Below are positions 17,240 through 26,507 of a stretch of DNA of 64,000 bases, one piece after another. Position 1 is the first letter of the stretch, and every line of letters begins with the position of its first letter. The position numbers and the translations under genes are program-made. The notes below the pieces were generated by a model that saw nothing but the letters and a program-made list of their open reading frames with translations, was not told the DNA's origin and did no database searches. This DNA comes from Spirochaeta africana DSM 8902 (GTDB taxonomy: Bacteria > Spirochaetota > Spirochaetia > DSM-27196 > DSM-8902): NCBI RefSeq assembly GCF_000242595.2, contig NC_017098.1:2893501-2957500 (forward strand), in the 5' to 3' direction.

Positions 17240-18042
17240 CGGTCACCACCCTTTCACCACTGGCCCTGGCCTTGCTGGGCCTGTTGATTCCGGCAGGGAT
17301 GATAGTTGCCGGCGTTCTGCGGCTCAGACTGAACCAGGACATTGTAGTTGCCCATACCAGAATGGTACTGCAACTCACCGCGGTCGGCTTCTTTCTGGAA
17401 TGGCTGTTCGGTTTTTCCGGGGTCCTGCCAGGCCTGGTCTGGTTTGCGGTAATGACCATTACCGCCGGCTTTGCCATCCTGCGCTCAAGTCGATTGCGCA
17501 TGCGTTTGCTGATTCTGCCGGTCGGGCTGGGTGTCGGTATAACCGCGTTTCTGCACCTGTACCTTTTCCTGCTGGTTGGCGGACCGGAAATCTGGCAGGC
17601 ACAAGGGATTGTACCGATTGGCGGCATGCTGCTGGGCAACACCATGGGCAGCATAATTATCGGATTGCGGGAGTTTTTTGATGGCATGCATGACCGGGTA
17701 GAGCTGTACGATTTTCGCCGATCGCTGGGCCACTCCAGTCTGCGGGCCGCACTCCCCTTTATTCGCACCGGGCTGCAGCGCTCAATGGCGCCGCAGCTGG
17801 CAACCGTTGCCACCATCGGGATTGTGTCACTGCCAGGGATGATGACCGGACAGATACTGGGCGGTTCCTCCCCGCTGACAGCGGTCTCCTACCAGATAGC
17901 GATCATGATCGCTATCTTCTCCACCCGTCTGCTTGGCACAACCGCCGTGATCCTTGCGGGGCTGCAGTTTGGCACCACCCCGCTGGGCAACCTGCACCCA
18001 CAGGTTCTGACCGACCGGTCCCGGGACATCAGCCGGAAATAA
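17236..18042 (+). CDS. fetB: UPF0014 membrane permease, FetB-like
   Basis: 268 residues with about seven hydrophobic segments. The family core is RMVLQLTAVGFFLEWLF near the N-terminus, the motif GNTMGSIIIGLREFFDGM, and GIVSLPGMMTGQILGGSSPLTAVSYQIAIMIAI. Partner of the preceding ATPase, with which it shares the ATGA overlap. The 3' end overlaps the convergent M16C protease gene by 14 bases. Confidence 0.9.
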   Translation: MTVTTLSPLALALLGLLIPAGMIVAGVLRLRLNQDIVVAHTRMVLQLTAVGFFLEWLFGFSGVLPGLVWFAVMTITAGFAILRSSRLRMRLLILPVGLGVGITAFLHLYLFLLVGGPEIWQAQGIVPIGGMLLGNTMGSIIIGLREFFDGMHDRVELYDFRRSLGHSSLRAALPFIRTGLQRSMAPQLATVATIGIVSLPGMMTGQILGGSSPLTAVSYQIAIMIAIFSTRLLGTTAVILAGLQFGTTPLGNLHPQVLTDRSRDISRK

Positions 18043-21010
18043 TCCTGATCTGATTTTCGGCAGCCAGCCGCAGCAGCTGCGCTGCCGGGTCCTGCGTATC
18101 GGCTGGCAGCTGCTGCAGGGCATCCTGAGATGAAACCATACTGACCACCGCCTGCTGCAGAGCCTCTCCCAGCGACTGCAGCTGTTCAGTAACCTGACCC
18201 GGGGTCAAACCCAGCAAGCGATCCCGGTTCTCCTGCCGCAGCTCATCAGTAATCCCGAACTTGCGCCGCCGGTAGGCAATCAGTCCCTGTGCCCCGGGGC
18301 TGAGCGGCCGAAGCTCCTTGCCAACCAGGGCAATTACCGCTGTTTCGATGAGTTCCGGATCCAGGCCGTCGGTCTCCAGGCCGGAAAATGCCTCGAGAAA
18401 CGCCTGCAGGCTGGCGGTAGTCTGCGGATCACGATAGGTCACAAACCGGAAGATTCCACTCAACCCGTTCAGGGAAGCCGAGGCACCATAGGCCCCACCC
18501 TGCATGCGGCATCGCTCCCAGAGATAACTGGTGCTCAAGAGATGCGAGATCAGGGTCTGGGCCGCAAACTCCGGCTGGAACACCAGGCTGCCCGGCAGCG
18601 CCATCGCAATAAAATTCACGGTGGTCGAGGTTACCAGTGCCTCGGGTCTACCGACTGCCGGCAGGGCCGGTTCCCGGAAGTCACGGGCCAGTACGATATC
18701 CGGCAGGGTGCTGTACTCGCGTGCCCACAACCCGCCAAGCTGACGGGGAATGCGCGATGTCAGATCCCCAACCAGTCCGGGATCGCAGGTCAACTGAAGT
18801 TCGGTCCGGCAGCGACGCACCACGGTATCGTGCAGGCGTTCCAGTCCGGCCCGCACCGCTTCAATCGGCTGCTGCAGCAGGGCATCAAGATAGAGATACT
18901 GGGTGATACCCTTTAACCGTTCCTCCTTGAGCTCGATCTGCGACAAACCGGCATCGGCGCGCAGCCCGGCAAATCCGGAGCCATTATGGATTATCGAGCT
19001 GCGATAGTCGTTACGCTGCTCTACCAGCATCTCCCGCAATCGGGCGGTATCCGAAAAATCAGCACGACACAGCACCTGATCGATCAGGTCAAGTGCTTCA
19101 TCGGCATACTGGGCCAGGAACTTGGTACGCAACCACAGGATGGCATGCGGCTGCTGGGTTTCTGCATGATCGGTCACCTCGATATCCGAGCGAAATCCGC
19201 CAAACACCAGCCCGATGCGGTGGCTCATCTGGTCATAGGGAATCCCCGGGACACCCAGCCCGGTCATAGTGGCGGACAGAAACGGCAGTAGCAGTTCAGC
19301 CTCGCCGTCCAGATCGCCAACCTCAAGGGCAATATTCAGATAGACAATACCGCGACTGTCAATTGCGGTCGTGCAGCATGAAACCCCGTCGCGCAGCTGC
19401 AGGACCTCCTGTGGGATAACCCGGATTTCTCGCGGAACATCATCAAGCTCCAGCCGCGGCAAGGCGGCGACAGCCTCCGGTGGATCGGGCTGCTCCTGAA
19501 AGCGCCGTAGATCCTCTTCCTCCCGCAGAATCCGCTCACGATCATCGGGACCATGTCCTGCCTCAAGCTCCGCAAGATACTGTCTTCTGCGATCGGCATC
19601 CTCCTGCTCTCTGGCGGGATCCGGGACAACCGCAACCGTCAGGCGATGCGGATTATCCAGCAGATATTCCTGCAGCAGTGTGCCGAGGTAGCCCGGCTCC
19701 TGTGCTATCCGCTGCCGAAGCGCAGCGAACACCCGGGAAAACTCCAGGGTCTCCCACGGGGTTGCCCCATGCATCCAGCCCTGATATGCCCGCCGCATCA
19801 GATGCAGACCGACATTGCCCCCACTGCCAAGTTCGCGCGTACGAAACTCGAAGCGTCGCAGGGTTCCTTCCACCAGATCAGGATCGAACCCCTGCTGGAT
19901 AATCTCGGCAATACTGTGCAGCACAAAGGCCTCAATCTCTTCAACACGGCGGGCCGAGGTACCGCGCAGACCTACAGAGAATGTGGTTTCAAAGATCTCG
20001 GATTCATACCCGGAGGGGCTGCTCAAATCCTCTCCAAGGCCGGACTCAAGCAGGCGTTTCTGCAGCGGCGACCCGGGGGTACCCAGAAGAATCTCCGAAA
20101 GTACCTCAAAAGCCATTACCCGCTCGGCATCTACCGCAGGGAACAACAGCCAGTTCAGGGTCACCGAGGCAGTGGCCTCGGGATCGCCCTGCCCGGGCAC
20201 GCGCTGGACAATCCGTCGCGGCTCGCTCCAGCGGGGCTGGCTGCCAATCGGGTTCGGGGCGCTGCCGCTTTCGAAATGCTGCAGGAATTCCTCCTGCAAA
20301 AACTCCAGATATCGCTCGGCCGGGATGTTGCCATACAGAAAGACCCGTGCATTCCGTGGATGATAGTGGGTGCGATGAAACTCCACAAACTCCTGGTAGT
20401 TCAGATGCGGGATACTGTCCGGATCCCCCCCCGATTCATGCCCGTAGGCAGTATCCGGAAACAGCCCGTTCAGACACAGGCGCATCTCTACCGACTCCTG
20501 GCTGGAAAAGGCCCCCAGCATCTCGTTGTACACCACCCCGGAGATACCCAGGGCACCATCGAGATCGTACACCAGACGATGCCCCTCCTGGCGAAACATT
20601 GCGGGGTCCAGCAGCGGAAAAAATACGGCATCACCATACACACTCATAAGGTTGAACAGATCCTTCTCGACGGTGCTGGCAGCGGGGTATACGGTTTTAT
20701 CGGGAAAGGTAAAGGCATTCAAAAAGGTGTTCACGCTGCTCTGCAGCATCCGTAAAAACGGATCCTTCAGGGGGTAGCGCCGGGAACCGCACAATACGGT
20801 GTGTTCAAGGATATGGGCGACCCCGGTCGAGTCGGCAGGCACGGTAGGAAATCCGAAGGCAAACATGTTTTCCGGATCATCGCAATGCAGATGGAAAACC
20901 TCACATCCGGTTGCCTCATGCTGCCACCACGTTCCGGTTGCCTGGAACTCCGGCATTTCTACGGTATCCTGCAATCTGAATCCTGCAGTCAGCTGTTTCC
21001 CCGTGCTCAT
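18029..21010 (-). CDS. M16C-family metalloprotease (presequence-protease-like)
   Basis: 993 residues, the size of the PreP/falcilysin subgroup. Zinc motif HILEH at residues 66-70 (inverted HxxEH) followed by TVLCGSRRYPLKDPF, typical of M16C; the third zinc ligand Glu is expected about 75 residues on. The second half is an M16C-associated, catalytically inactive clamshell. No signal peptide, so a cytoplasmic peptide-degrading role is likely. AGGAG precedes the ATG. Confidence 0.9.
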   Translation of the reverse strand: MSTGKQLTAGFRLQDTVEMPEFQATGTWWQHEATGCEVFHLHCDDPENMFAFGFPTVPADSTGVAHILEHTVLCGSRRYPLKDPFLRMLQSSVNTFLNAFTFPDKTVYPAASTVEKDLFNLMSVYGDAVFFPLLDPAMFRQEGHRLVYDLDGALGISGVVYNEMLGAFSSQESVEMRLCLNGLFPDTAYGHESGGDPDSIPHLNYQEFVEFHRTHYHPRNARVFLYGNIPAERYLEFLQEEFLQHFESGSAPNPIGSQPRWSEPRRIVQRVPGQGDPEATASVTLNWLLFPAVDAERVMAFEVLSEILLGTPGSPLQKRLLESGLGEDLSSPSGYESEIFETTFSVGLRGTSARRVEEIEAFVLHSIAEIIQQGFDPDLVEGTLRRFEFRTRELGSGGNVGLHLMRRAYQGWMHGATPWETLEFSRVFAALRQRIAQEPGYLGTLLQEYLLDNPHRLTVAVVPDPAREQEDADRRRQYLAELEAGHGPDDRERILREEEDLRRFQEQPDPPEAVAALPRLELDDVPREIRVIPQEVLQLRDGVSCCTTAIDSRGIVYLNIALEVGDLDGEAELLLPFLSATMTGLGVPGIPYDQMSHRIGLVFGGFRSDIEVTDHAETQQPHAILWLRTKFLAQYADEALDLIDQVLCRADFSDTARLREMLVEQRNDYRSSIIHNGSGFAGLRADAGLSQIELKEERLKGITQYLYLDALLQQPIEAVRAGLERLHDTVVRRCRTELQLTCDPGLVGDLTSRIPRQLGGLWAREYSTLPDIVLARDFREPALPAVGRPEALVTSTTVNFIAMALPGSLVFQPEFAAQTLISHLLSTSYLWERCRMQGGAYGASASLNGLSGIFRFVTYRDPQTTASLQAFLEAFSGLETDGLDPELIETAVIALVGKELRPLSPGAQGLIAYRRRKFGITDELRQENRDRLLGLTPGQVTEQLQSLGEALQQAVVSMVSSQDALQQLPADTQDPAAQLLRLAAENQIRIISG

Positions 21011-21162
21011 CTACTCCTGCTCCTTTTCCGGCGACACCGGGTAGCCTGGCTGCCCGTGCAGACTGCGGCGTACGCCTGCTGCCTGCCCGGACGGCATTAC
21101 CCGCGTTGGTAAATCGTATATGCCGGTTATAGCACAAATACAGTAAAGTTGATACGTCTGTC

Positions 21163-21852
21163 CTAACGGTCGGCCATAAACCGGTTACCGGCAGCATCCA
21201 GCACCGCCGCTGTCAGCTGCTGGATACGCTGGCCCGCCCTAGGCAGGAATCGCCAGAAATCAACCCTGGCAGAGCCGTCGGCGGTATCGGAGATAACCCG
21301 CAGCACCAGGTGCGGGATATTGTTGCAGACACATACCTGGGCTACCGCAGCGCTCTCCATGTCTACTGCATCACCATTCAGCTCATCCACCAGATAGCGA
21401 TGCTGCTGTTGGGCGGCGCGTGACATAAACTGATCCCCGGTCAGAATACGTCCGGCGTGCAGCTGCACTGGCTGCCCGGCCTCGTTTTTGCCGGGCAGGA
21501 TGGTGTGCTTCGCTGCCTGCAGCAGCTGTTCGTCCCCTGCCAGCCAGCGATATCCGGTAAACGGCACGGTACCCCGAGGTATGCCGAGCGCGGTTACATC
21601 CAGATCATGCTGCAGTGTTTCTGCACCAACGACCACATCCCCGATGCTCAGACGGGGATTCAGTCCACCGGCAACCCCGACCATAAGAACCGCCTGCGGC
21701 GCAAGCTCATCGATTATTCTCTGGGTTGTCATTGCCGCCATTACCTTGCCGACCCCGGTAACCCTGGTCTGCAGCGCCGGCCGCCAGCCATGCTCCTGCG
21801 CCTGTACAATACCATCCAGCTCCTGCTGCATTGCAGCGAGTACCACCACCAT
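21163..21852 (-). CDS. mtnN: 5'-methylthioadenosine/S-adenosylhomocysteine nucleosidase
   Basis: 229 residues. Hydrolyses MTA and SAH to adenine plus the thioribose sugar. Family motifs: MQQELDGI near the N-terminus, VLMVGVAGGLNP, TGDQFM, the purine/ribose-binding VDMESAAVAQVC with the catalytic Glu region, and VISDTADGSA with the catalytic Asp. The ATG directly abuts the TGA of the upstream patB-like gene. The pairing fits methyl-cycle sulfur recycling: the lyase feeds homocysteine and this enzyme clears SAH. Confidence 0.92.
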   Translation of the reverse strand: MVVVLAAMQQELDGIVQAQEHGWRPALQTRVTGVGKVMAAMTTQRIIDELAPQAVLMVGVAGGLNPRLSIGDVVVGAETLQHDLDVTALGIPRGTVPFTGYRWLAGDEQLLQAAKHTILPGKNEAGQPVQLHAGRILTGDQFMSRAAQQQHRYLVDELNGDAVDMESAAVAQVCVCNNIPHLVLRVISDTADGSARVDFWRFLPRAGQRIQQLTAAVLDAAGNRFMADR

Positions 21853-23076
21853 TCAAACCTCCGTCGCGGTCGCTTCCAGTACAGCGGCAATGCGATCCAG
21901 TGCATCCTGCAGTATTGCCGGGGAGGTTGCTACATTGCAGCGCAGAAAACCGCGCCCAAAGGCAACCGGCGCCTGGTCCGCATCCAGGTGTCCCGGCAGT
22001 GTCGTAAAGTCCTCACCGTCGCTCAGCCACACCCCGCATGCTTTCCGCAGCCGCCGCGCAAAACCCGGTCGCTGCCAGTACAGACCCGAGTCGCGAAAAT
22101 CCAGCCACACCACATAGGTGCCATCCTGCCTGGCGCAGCGTACACCGCGGGCTGTTGCCCAGCCCTGCAGGGTTGTATAGTTTTCCCGAATCACCGCCAA
22201 CACCTGATCAAGCCAGGGGCCTCCCTCACGATAGGCAGCCTCGGCCGCTGTCAATGCCAACAGGTTGGGCAGCTCAAGAGACCGCCGCTCCAGCGCCCGG
22301 GACAGGCGACGCCGCAGCGCTGCCGAGCGAATCCTGGCAATGCCGCAGGGCAAACCCGGGATATTGAAGGTCTTGCTTGGTGCGGTAACGCTGATCATCC
22401 GCTCGTCCAGATCGCCCAGCCCCTGTTCATCCGCCACCTGCCAGACCGAACAGAATCGACTACCAGGAAACAGGATATCCTGATGAATCTCGTCAGCCAG
22501 CACCGTAACACCGGCTGCATCTGCCAACCCAAGAACCCGCGACAGCTCGCCGGAAGTCCAGACCCGGCCGACCGGATTCTGGGGGCTGCACAGCAGCAGG
22601 ACATCCGCCCCTTGCAGTGCCAATTCCAACGCGTCAAAATCAAATTCCCAACGCTGACCGGGGTCCGGAGTCAGCGGAACCGCTACCAGTTCAAGATCGT
22701 TATCGCGCACCGCCGAAAAGAAGGGGTAATACACCGGTTCTGGCACCACAACCCGGCCACCAGCCGGAACAAGCAGCCTGAGTGCCAGCCTCAGCATTGG
22801 CATGACACCCGGGACGTACATGAGTTCCGCAGGTGGTGCATCAATACCATGCCGGGTGTACATCCATTGCTCAAAGGCGGTAAAAAGGGATTCCCCCGGG
22901 ATGGTATACCCGAACACCCCATGCGATACTCGCTGCTGCAGTGCATCCAGCACCGCCGGCGGTGCCGTAAAGTCCATATCAGCGACCCAAAGCGGCAGCA
23001 CGTCCGGCTGTCGGCTCAAATCCCATTTCAAACTGTTGGTGCCCCGTCGCGGCGGAACCGAATACAATTCCTTCAT
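21853..23076 (-). CDS. patB: PatB/MalY-type aminotransferase, putative C-S lyase
   Basis: Fold type I PLP enzyme of 407 residues. The motifs LPLWVADMDF near the N-terminus, PQNPVGRVW, LADEIHQDILF and the PLP lysine in SVTAPSKTFNIPGL are those of the PatB/MalY subgroup, which cleaves cystathionine or cysteine-like thioethers to homocysteine/thiol, ammonia and pyruvate. AGGAAG precedes the ATG. Directly coupled to mtnN. A different C-S substrate remains possible; MalY in E. coli also has a regulatory role. Confidence 0.88.
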   Translation of the reverse strand: MKELYSVPPRRGTNSLKWDLSRQPDVLPLWVADMDFTAPPAVLDALQQRVSHGVFGYTIPGESLFTAFEQWMYTRHGIDAPPAELMYVPGVMPMLRLALRLLVPAGGRVVVPEPVYYPFFSAVRDNDLELVAVPLTPDPGQRWEFDFDALELALQGADVLLLCSPQNPVGRVWTSGELSRVLGLADAAGVTVLADEIHQDILFPGSRFCSVWQVADEQGLGDLDERMISVTAPSKTFNIPGLPCGIARIRSAALRRRLSRALERRSLELPNLLALTAAEAAYREGGPWLDQVLAVIRENYTTLQGWATARGVRCARQDGTYVVWLDFRDSGLYWQRPGFARRLRKACGVWLSDGEDFTTLPGHLDADQAPVAFGRGFLRCNVATSPAILQDALDRIAAVLEATATEV

Positions 23077-23138
23077 ACGCTTCCTGTTTCCTGCTGTCAG
23101 GCTTTATCTGCCGGCGGCATATTGTGTACTCTGTGCCA

Positions 23139-24134
23139 ATGATGCTTATGCAAGACATCCGCTGCTGCGTTCAGGATCTGCTGCGCACCTTCTTCCGGCA
23201 ACGCGGCTACCGTGAGGTGGAAACCCCCTCGCTGGCACCAGCCGTTATCCCGGAAGCTACCATTCAGCTGTTCGAAACCCGCTGCACCGGATATCACGGC
23301 AGCCTGCCGCTGTTTGCGCTGCCCAGCCCGGAGTATTACATGAAGCAGCTGCTGGCTCAGGGCAGCGGCAGCATCTTTCAAATTAGCAGATGTTTCCGCA
23401 ATGCGGAAGTCCTGACCCGACAGCATAATCCGGAGTTCAGCATGCTGGAATGGTACACCGTAGACCAGGACTATCGATACAACCTGTCGCTGCAGCAGGA
23501 TCTGATCCGGTTCCTGTGTGACAGCCGCAAGCTGTGGGAGCTCATTGCACAGCTGCCGGCCAGCAGTTCCGGCAGACTGCTTACCCGCGAACTGCGCCAA
23601 CGACTGCAGCAGCCAATTGCCGAGTTTTCTCTGCAGGAGGCCTTCCGGCGCTGGGTCGGCATAGACCTGGCAGCCAGCCTGAAGCGCGGCTATCTTGACC
23701 CCGACCGACCTGAGGAGCCACTTGAGGATGCCTTCCATCGACTGCTGGTCGACTGCGTTGAACCCTGTATACCGGCAGACCGACCGGTTGCACTGATCGA
23801 TTACCCGGCGATCGTACCGACTACCGGACGACAAAAACCTGGCACCCCCTGGACCGAGCGCTGGGAACTCTATATCGGCGGCATGGAGATTGCCAACTGC
23901 TACACCGAAGCTCCGGCTGTAGAGATGGAGAAATACATTGCCGGTGAATCCGCAGCCATCGCTGCCGCCGGCAGACAGGGCCAGGCCGATACCGGCTATG
24001 CCGATAAAATCCGGGCACTGCCGGCCTGTTCCGGCAATGCCCTGGGAATAGACCGCCTGCTGATGCAGCTGACCGGAGAAAGAAGCATCGAAGGGGTGAT
24101 TTTATTTCCCCTGCATGCTACTATCCTGCCATGA
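23139..24134 (+). CDS. epmA: EF-P lysine ligase (GenX/PoxA)
   Basis: 331 residues. Paralogue of the class II lysyl-tRNA synthetase core that lacks the anticodon-binding domain and attaches beta-lysine to elongation factor P. Motif 2 is RCFRNAEVLTRQHNPEFSMLEWYT, motif 3 GNALGIDRLLMQLTG. The stop codon overlaps the efp ATG (ATGA), which ties the modifying enzyme to its substrate in one operon. The start is uncertain: ATGs at 23139, 23142 and 23148 are in frame, none with a Shine-Dalgarno; 23139 lies six bases after a TACTCT. Confidence 0.92.
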   Translation: MMLMQDIRCCVQDLLRTFFRQRGYREVETPSLAPAVIPEATIQLFETRCTGYHGSLPLFALPSPEYYMKQLLAQGSGSIFQISRCFRNAEVLTRQHNPEFSMLEWYTVDQDYRYNLSLQQDLIRFLCDSRKLWELIAQLPASSSGRLLTRELRQRLQQPIAEFSLQEAFRRWVGIDLAASLKRGYLDPDRPEEPLEDAFHRLLVDCVEPCIPADRPVALIDYPAIVPTTGRQKPGTPWTERWELYIGGMEIANCYTEAPAVEMEKYIAGESAAIAAAGRQGQADTGYADKIRALPACSGNALGIDRLLMQLTGERSIEGVILFPLHATILP

Positions 24135-24694
24135 TCAAAGCAGGAGCAATCGAAAAGGGACACTGCCTTCTTATCAAGGGTGATCCCTATCTCGTCACGG
24201 AACGGGAGTTTGTTAACCCGGGGAAAGGCGCTGCCTTTTCCCGCGTAAAACTGAAGAACCTCAAGACCGGCCAGGTCTTGAAAGAAACCATCAAAACCTC
24301 GGAAACCGTCGAGGAAGCCGATGTATACGACCGACAGGTCCAGTACCTGTACCAGGACGGCGAAGCGGTACATGTCATGGACACCGATACCTACGAGCAG
24401 TTCGAGGTACCCATGGCCGGGCTTGAAGAGAAGCTGCAGTACATTAAAGAGGGCGAAACCTATACCCTGGTCATATGGAACGAGCAGCCTATCGACATCA
24501 AACTGCCAACCAAAATCGTGTACGAGGTAACCGAAGCCCCGGATGCCGTCAAAGGCGACACCGTGACTGGCGCAACCAAGATGGTTACCATCGAAACCGG
24601 CGTGCAGGTAAAGGTGCCGATCTTTATCAAGACCGGAGAACGCATTATGGTGAACACCGAAACCGGCGAGTACGTCGAACGCGTCAATTCCTGA
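24131..24694 (+). CDS. efp: Elongation factor P
   Basis: 187 residues. Binds the ribosome E site and rescues stalls at consecutive prolines. N-terminal KOW-like domain with the loop NPGKGAAF, in which Lys32 is the predicted modification site, then two OB-fold domains; the end GVQVKVPIFIKTGERIMVNTETGEYVERV is conserved. Its ATG overlaps the stop of epmA, suggesting EpmA-type lysylation. The EpmB aminomutase is not in this window. Confidence 0.97.
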   Translation: MIKAGAIEKGHCLLIKGDPYLVTEREFVNPGKGAAFSRVKLKNLKTGQVLKETIKTSETVEEADVYDRQVQYLYQDGEAVHVMDTDTYEQFEVPMAGLEEKLQYIKEGETYTLVIWNEQPIDIKLPTKIVYEVTEAPDAVKGDTVTGATKMVTIETGVQVKVPIFIKTGERIMVNTETGEYVERVNS

Positions 24695-24708
24695 TCTCTT
24701 CTTCGGAT

Positions 24709-24735
24709 GCACAGGATACCCCCGGTATCCTGTGC
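24709..24735 (+). terminator. Hairpin after efp
   Basis: GCACAGGATAC-CCCCG-GTATCCTGTGC, a perfect 11-bp stem 15 bases after the efp stop. No T run follows immediately (CCCGACACACC...), so it may be an inefficient or Rho-assisted terminator, or a 3'-end stabiliser. Confidence 0.6.
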
Positions 24736-24788
24736 CCCGACACACCCCGCCAGCGACCTTTTTCCGATCATTTTTTATCGAATACTCT

Positions 24789-24816
24789 TTGCCCTCTGTA
24801 CTAAATGTGATACAAT
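24789..24816 (+). promoter_or_regulatory. Promoter and possible operator of the Rrf2-type gene
   Basis: TTGCCC (24789-24794), a 16-base spacer, and TACAAT (24811-24816). The dyad TGTA-N10-TACA (24797-24814) overlaps the -10; autoregulation by the encoded repressor is plausible. Confidence 0.55.
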
Positions 24817-24842
24817 TGGTAGCAATAATAGAGAGGTAAACC

Positions 24843-25220
24843 ATGAGAATAACCACGAAAGGCCGGTATGCCATTCGCGCGATCACCAACCTTGCAATGG
24901 CAAACTCCGATAAACCGAAGCCAATCAAGGCAATTGCCGAAGAAGAGGGGATTTCACCGGAATTCCTCGAGCAGATCTTTTTCCGGCTCAAGAAGACCGG
25001 GATGATCAGCAGTGTTCGTGGTCCCGGCGGTGGATTCCGACTGGCACGCGACCCCAAGGACATCAGCGTGAAAGAGATCTTCAATGCCGTAGGGGAAGGG
25101 ATCGATCTTACCCCCTGTACCACCATGTGTGAAGAAGACGATGCGCTGCCCAAAAACCCCAACGCCTATACCGCATCTGGCTGTGAGCGTACCGCTGAAT
25201 GCCTGGTCCATGATATCTAG
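24843..25220 (+). CDS. Rrf2/IscR-family regulator, ended by an in-frame amber codon
   Basis: 125 codons before TAG. N-terminal winged helix of the Rrf2 family (MRITTKGRYAIRAITNLA, EEEGISPEFLEQIFFRLKKTGMISSVRGPGGGFRLAR). Cys92, Cys96, Cys114 and Cys120 lie where IscR-type regulators bind an iron-sulfur cluster. The frame stops at TAG (25218-25220) just after CLVHDI, but continues open for 34 codons with residues typical of the missing C-terminal helix. GAGAGG precedes the ATG. The product may be truncated yet dimerising, or the gene may be inactivated. No isc/suf genes are nearby. Confidence 0.85.
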   Translation: MRITTKGRYAIRAITNLAMANSDKPKPIKAIAEEEGISPEFLEQIFFRLKKTGMISSVRGPGGGFRLARDPKDISVKEIFNAVGEGIDLTPCTTMCEEDDALPKNPNAYTASGCERTAECLVHDI

Positions 25221-25325
25221 CAGCAGGCCTCCAACCATATCAACGAGTATTTCGAGCGCATGACCCTGGACAAAATCCTGAACTCGGTTGATGCCGATAA
25301 ACTCGAAGCAGCACTGCAGCAGTAG
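25221..25325 (+). other. Detached C-terminal part of the Rrf2-type gene
   Basis: Thirty-four codons in the same frame after the amber codon (reads QQASNHINEYFERMTLDKIL, ending LEAALQQ, then TAG). This matches the usual C-terminal helix of Rrf2 proteins (xxINxYFExxTLxxIL). In the family the residue at the amber position is commonly Trp, so TGG to TAG is the simplest explanation. Confidence 0.7.
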
Positions 25326-25340
25326 ATGCCGCCAGGCAGG

Positions 25341-26495
25341 CTACTCACCTGCGCCAGGGACCGGGTCACCTCGACCCGGTAGATGCAGATCCAGCTGGGG
25401 AAAGGGAATCTGAATGCCGCTGCCCCGAAACTCCCGCCAGATCTCCAGGTTTACCCAGGAGTGGGCCGCCATCTTGTCATACACCGTACGGATCCAGGTT
25501 CGCAGTTCTACGGTTATCCCGGAATCATCAAAGCTTTTGACATACGCCTGATGGGTCTGCCCACGCAATGCATACGGATTGCGCTCAGGAATACGTCGCA
25601 GCACCTCCAACACCAGATCCAGATCCGATTCATAGCTGACCTGCACCTTGTTCACCAGGATGATTGCCGGTGAGTCATAGGAAAAATTGTACACCTCTTT
25701 GTTGATAAGGCTACTGTTCGGCACAATTATTGTTTCGTTGGTCAGGGTATTGATAGCCGTGTTCAGCAGGCGGATATTTACCACATTTCCTTCGAACTGC
25801 CCGGCCAGCACCCGATCTCCCTCCTTTATCGGGCGGGCCATAATGATTACCAGTCCGGCGAACATATTGGCAATTACATCCTGCAAGCCAAACCCGATCC
25901 CGATACCCAGAACCCCGAACAACACCGCCAGGCTGCTCAGATTGATGCCCAGCATCGAAATGCCCACGATCAACACCGTGATCGCCGTGGCATATCGCAG
26001 CAGATCAGCTATGGTGCTCTGTCGCTCCAGATCAAGCCGGGCAAGGAAGGTGCGCTTGGCATACTGTTTTACGGCAAGCCCGACCTTGCCGGCTATCAGA
26101 ATAACCGGGACCACCAGCAACAGGGTAACTATCGAGATCCGGGTGGACCCGGACTCAATCAGCGGCTGATTCAGTATCCGCCCTGCCTCAAGGAAGGTGG
26201 CTGCGATCTCGGCACCCAGGAGCCTCCCGATCAGAACCGCCCCCAGAATCAGGCCGACACTACGCAGCACACGACCGGATACGCGCCGAACCTGCTCCCT
26301 GGCCTGCGCCTCCCAATCTGCCCGCTGCTGCCAGCGAGACACGGCCCGTCTTATCACGTGCGCTACACCGATATACACCAGCACCGGCAGCAGAAGCTCC
26401 AGCAGGACCTGCAGCAGGGTAAACCGAAAGGCAATACCGCCCAGACTGATCCGGGTTGTCATGATCACCCCGAGGCTCTCCAGCAGCTCACTCAT
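25341..26495 (-). CDS. MscS-family mechanosensitive ion channel
   Basis: 384 residues. Four hydrophobic segments in the N-terminal two-thirds, the last being the pore-lining helix (LAVLFGVLGIGIGFGLQDVIANMFAGLVIIMARPI) typical of MscS, followed by the beta domain (GDRVLAGQFEGNVVNIRLLNTAINTLTNETIIVPNSSLINKEVYNFS). A soluble alpha/beta domain ends the protein. Releases osmolytes at hypo-osmotic shock. Thirteen bases separate it from the upstream pyrFE gene. Confidence 0.93.
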   Translation of the reverse strand: MSELLESLGVIMTTRISLGGIAFRFTLLQVLLELLLPVLVYIGVAHVIRRAVSRWQQRADWEAQAREQVRRVSGRVLRSVGLILGAVLIGRLLGAEIAATFLEAGRILNQPLIESGSTRISIVTLLLVVPVILIAGKVGLAVKQYAKRTFLARLDLERQSTIADLLRYATAITVLIVGISMLGINLSSLAVLFGVLGIGIGFGLQDVIANMFAGLVIIMARPIKEGDRVLAGQFEGNVVNIRLLNTAINTLTNETIIVPNSSLINKEVYNFSYDSPAIILVNKVQVSYESDLDLVLEVLRRIPERNPYALRGQTHQAYVKSFDDSGITVELRTWIRTVYDKMAAHSWVNLEIWREFRGSGIQIPFPQLDLHLPGRGDPVPGAGE

Positions 26496-26507
26496 ATTTC
26501 CCCCTGC

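Noticed and set aside
18029..18042. Overlap of fetB and the M16C gene as a frameshift artefact
   Set aside because: Both proteins end at family-typical lengths; a 14-base convergent overlap is ordinary here.
21457..23142. Open frame of 561 codons on the plus strand
   Set aside because: Spans two well-identified minus-strand genes (mtnN and patB).
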